This document shows positions 14,924-17,535 of a DNA stretch of 17,535 nt, in pieces; positions within the stretch are counted from its first letter, which is position 1; each line of letters starts with the position of its first letter. The notes beneath the pieces were generated by a model, which was not told the origin of the DNA, ran no database searches, and saw only the letters and a list, made by a program, of their open reading frames with translations. The translations under genes were made by a program, and so were the position numbers. Origin of the DNA: Alphaproteobacteria bacterium (GTDB taxonomy: Bacteria; Pseudomonadota; Alphaproteobacteria; SHVP01); contig JAPKDI010000007.1 of NCBI GenBank assembly GCA_026421105.1, forward strand, positions 1 through 17,535. The letters run 5' to 3'.

Positions 14924-17535
14924 CTAGGCTAAGCGACCGTGGCATTGCTTGTATTTTTTTCCGGAGTCGCACGGACAAGTTTCATTTCGACCGACTTTGC
15001 CCCAGGTCGCGGGATTGTCGGGGTCGCGCACCGCACCGGCCTTTGGCCCACGCACCAACGTGGTTGTGCCAACCGTGTCCATCTCATTTCGGCGGGTGCT
15101 GGGGTCGTTGTGAATTTCTTCCGTACTCTGCGCCGGTCGCGCTGCCGCCGTTTGGGATTCGGCGGGGGTGTCCATCTGCAGTTCAACGTTTGATAAATAG
15201 CTCGTCAAGTTGACCCGTAACGAAGACAGCATCGTCTCGAACATATTGAACGCTTCGCCCTTATATTCGTTCAACGGATCCCGTTGACCATAGGCGCGAA
15301 GGCCGATCCCCTGGCGCAGATGATCCAATCCGAGTAAGTGGTCCTTCCAGTGTTGGTCGAGCACTTGCAATATCAGGCTTTTTTCGACCACGCGCCAAAC
15401 GTCGGGCCCATAGCGCGTCGCCTTTTCTGCAAAGCGTTTGTTCACGGCGTCAGCTAGTCGATGAAGAATCTCCTCATTGGCAATACCTTCCTCGGCGGCC
15501 CACTCTTGGAGTGGGAGGTCGAGCGCAAAAATGCGCTTGGTCTCTAGGGCCAACGTCTCGGTCGTCCACTGCTCGGCGTAGGCTTTTTCGGGGATGTTGG
15601 TCGCGACAAGATCCTCGAGCACTTGGTCACGCATGTCCTTGAACGTTTCCGAAACATCGGTACTTTTCATCAGATCGATGCGTTGGTCGTAGATTACTTT
15701 GCGCTGATCATTCATCACGTCATCGAACTTCAGCAGGTTCTTACGGATGTCGAAGTTGCGCGCCTCGACTTTTTTCTGGGCTTTCTCGAGGGCTTTGTTG
15801 ATCCACGGATGGACAATCGCTTCGCCATCCTTCAACCCCAAACGGCGCAGCATGCCGTCCATGCGCTCCGAGCCAAAAATTCGCATGAGGTCATCGTCGA
15901 GTGAGAGGAAGAATTTTGACCGACCCGGATCGCCTTGTCGTGCAGACCGTCCGCGCAATTGGTTGTCGATACGGCGACTTTCGTGGCGCTCGGTGCCGAT
16001 AACAAAGAGCCCGCCAGCCGCCATAACGGCTTGTCTCTCTGTCTCGACTTCAGGTGTTGTCCGGGCGACGGCACTGGCGCGCTCTTCTTCCGAGGCGCCA
16101 TCCTCGACGGTGCGCATCTCTGCGTTGCCACCTAGTTTGATGTCGGTGCCACGGCCCGCCATGTTGGTGGCGATCGTGACGGCGCCGAGTCTGCCAGCTT
16201 GCGCGATAATGCGCGCCTCTTGTTCGTGATAGCGCGCATTCAGGACCTGGTGCGGGACGCCTCGCTCTTTAAGAGCGGCTGCTAGCACCTCAGATTTTTC
16301 AATCGATACCGTGCCGACGAGACATGGTTGGCCAAGGCCCTGGCACTCTTCGACCAAATCAATGAGCGCGTTCATTTTTTCGGCCGAGTTGCGATAAACT
16401 TCGTCGTCTTCGTCCTTACGCACCATGGGCTGGTGGGTCGGTACTTCGACAACCTCCAATTTGTAGATGTCGTGAAACTCTTCCGCTTCGGTCGCCGCTG
16501 TACCGGTCATGCCGGCCAGTTTGGGATACATACGGAAATAGTTCTGGAACGTGATTGACGCGAGCGTCTGGTTCTCTTGTTGGATGGAGACCCGCTCTTT
16601 GGCTTCAAGCGCCTGATGTAAGCCTTCCGAATACCGACGGCCTTCAAGGGCGCGACCGGTGAATTCGTCGATGATGATTACCTTGTCATCTTTGACGATG
16701 TAATCTTTGTCTCTTTGGAAGAGGCGGTGCGCACGCAATCCCTGATTTGCGTGATGCACGACCGTGACGTTCTCAATGTCGTAAAGCGTCTCACCCTTAA
16801 GTAGGTCGGCCTCCTGCAGAAGTTTCTCCATATGCTCAACGCCCACTTCTGAGAGCACCACGGTGCGGGCTTTCTCGTCCAGTTCGTAATCATCTGGGTC
16901 GAGCTTGGGGATGATTGCGTCGAGTTGTAGGTAGAGTTCTGAACTGGTTTCTGCCGGGCCCGAGATGATGAGCGGTGTCCGTGCCTCGTCGACCAAGATA
17001 GAGTCTACTTCGTCGACAATCGCGAAATTGAAGGTGCGCTGGACCATTGAAGACAGTTCGAACTTCATGTTGTCGCGGAGGTAGTCGAAGCCGAACTCAT
17101 TGTTTGTGCCGTAGGTAACGTCGGCGCTGTACTGCTGGCGCCGCTCGCCATCGCTTAGGCCATGGACAATTACTCCGACCGATAGGCCGAGAAAATCATA
17201 GATTTTCCCCATCCACTCAGCATCGCGTGCCGCGAGGTAGTCGTTCACCGTTACGAGGTGAACGCCTTTGCCAGCGAGTGCATTGAGATAGACGGGCAGG
17301 GTCGAGACAAGCGTTTTGCCTTCGCCGGTTCGCATCTCGGCGATCTTGCCCTGGTGCAGCACCATGCCGCCGATGAGCTGAACGTCGTAGTGCCGCTCAC
17401 CAAGAGTCCGCTTCGCCGCTTCCCGCACCGTAGCAAATGCTTCGGGCAGAATGCTGCCGAGGGTCTCGCCTTGGGCTAGTCGCTCGCGAAATTCTGGAGT
17501 CCGCGCGGCAAGTTGCTCGTCGCTCAGCGAGATGA
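14924..17535 (-). CDS. secA: preprotein translocase ATPase SecA (5' end cut by window edge)
   Basis: SecA drives protein export through SecYEG by ATP hydrolysis. About 870 residues are present; the reading frame runs off the right edge, and roughly the first 35 residues and the start codon are missing. The first residues visible are [20 protein letters not shown], typical of the N-terminal region, and GTG at 17428 is an internal valine codon, not a start. Visible motifs are [12 protein letters not shown] (Walker A), [21 protein letters not shown] (DEAD-type box region), [12 protein letters not shown] and [13 protein letters not shown] (helicase motifs), and [16 protein letters not shown]. The C-terminus ends in the zinc motif [14 protein letters not shown] that binds SecB and phospholipid. 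No frameshift is seen. The gene is convergent with accA. Confidence 0.98.
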   Translation of the reverse strand, partial: ISLSDEQLAARTPEFRERLAQGETLGSILPEAFATVREAAKRTLGERHYDVQLIGGMVLHQGKIAEMRTGEGKTLVSTLPVYLNALAGKGVHLVTVNDYLAARDAEWMGKIYDFLGLSVGVIVHGLSDGERRQQYSADVTYGTNNEFGFDYLRDNMKFELSSMVQRTFNFAIVDEVDSILVDEARTPLIISGPAETSSELYLQLDAIIPKLDPDDYELDEKARTVVLSEVGVEHMEKLLQEADLLKGETLYDIENVTVVHHANQGLRAHRLFQRDKDYIVKDDKVIIIDEFTGRALEGRRYSEGLHQALEAKERVSIQQENQTLASITFQNYFRMYPKLAGMTGTAATEAEEFHDIYKLEVVEVPTHQPMVRKDEDDEVYRNSAEKMNALIDLVEECQGLGQPCLVGTVSIEKSEVLAAALKERGVPHQVLNARYHEQEARIIAQAGRLGAVTIATNMAGRGTDIKLGGNAEMRTVEDGASEEERASAVARTTPEVETERQAVMAAGGLFVIGTERHESRRIDNQLRGRSARQGDPGRSKFFLSLDDDLMRIFGSERMDGMLRRLGLKDGEAIVHPWINKALEKAQKKVEARNFDIRKNLLKFDDVMNDQRKVIYDQRIDLMKSTDVSETFKDMRDQVLEDLVATNIPEKAYAEQWTTETLALETKRIFALDLPLQEWAAEEGIANEEILHRLADAVNKRFAEKATRYGPDVWRVVEKSLILQVLDQHWKDHLLGLDHLRQGIGLRAYGQRDPLNEYKGEAFNMFETMLSSLRVNLTSYLSNVELQMDTPAESQTAAARPAQSTEEIHNDPSTRRNEMDTVGTTTLVRGPKAGAVRDPDNPATWGKVGRNETCPCDSGKKYKQCHGRLA

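Noticed and set aside
14904..14932. TTAGC/GCTAA inverted repeat at the accA/secA junction as a terminator
   Set aside because: A 5-base stem with a 19-base loop and no T-run is too weak.

Overview
The window is an ordinary chromosomal, house-keeping segment of an alphaproteobacterium. The gene content and neighbourhood (bL28, aerobic-type cobaltochelatase subunits CobS/CobT behind a J-domain protein, BolA, aroK-aroB-CNNM, and xerD-accA next to secA) fit the Rhodospirillales or a nearby lineage. Composition is moderately GC-rich and several starts are GTG. There is no insertion sequence, phage gene, tRNA, rRNA, CRISPR or other sign of recent transfer. No intergenic gap exceeds 150 bases.

Layout, left to right. 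(1) Plus strand, 30-1583: rpmB (bL28), a VUT/YhhQ-type queuosine-precursor transporter, and upp (uracil phosphoribosyltransferase). (2) Minus strand, 6715 down to 1593: a closely packed five-gene run of J-domain protein, cobS, cobT, a divergent Sua5/YciO/YrdC-fold protein, and a secreted phytase-like esterase. CobS and CobT are the AAA+ and VWA subunits of the cobaltochelatase; CobN is not in the window. (3) Plus strand, 6792-7061: a BolA-family protein, divergent from the J-domain gene. (4) Minus strand, 10938 down to 7080: aroK, aroB, a CNNM/CorC membrane protein and an AEC-family permease. aroK and aroB are translationally coupled shikimate-pathway genes. (5) Plus strand, 11086-14907: a 46-residue membrane peptide, a 598-residue exported alanine-rich protein of unknown function, xerD (chromosome dimer resolution) and accA (acetyl-CoA carboxylase alpha subunit), with gaps of 4 bases or less throughout. 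(6) Minus strand, 17535 down to 14924: secA, cut by the right edge so that its extreme N-terminus is missing.

All three convergent junctions (upp/esterase, bolA/AEC, accA/secA) are only 9-18 bases long and show no convincing terminator. The two divergent junctions (J-domain/bolA and aroK/46-residue peptide) carry candidate promoters and, in the first, a paired CTCGAG palindrome.

I do not see a clearly new defence, mobile or biosynthetic system. The most interesting leads are the non-canonical YrdC-fold protein inside the cobaltochelatase run, the small membrane peptide plus exported alanine-rich protein in front of xerD-accA, and the facing promoters between aroK and that operon.
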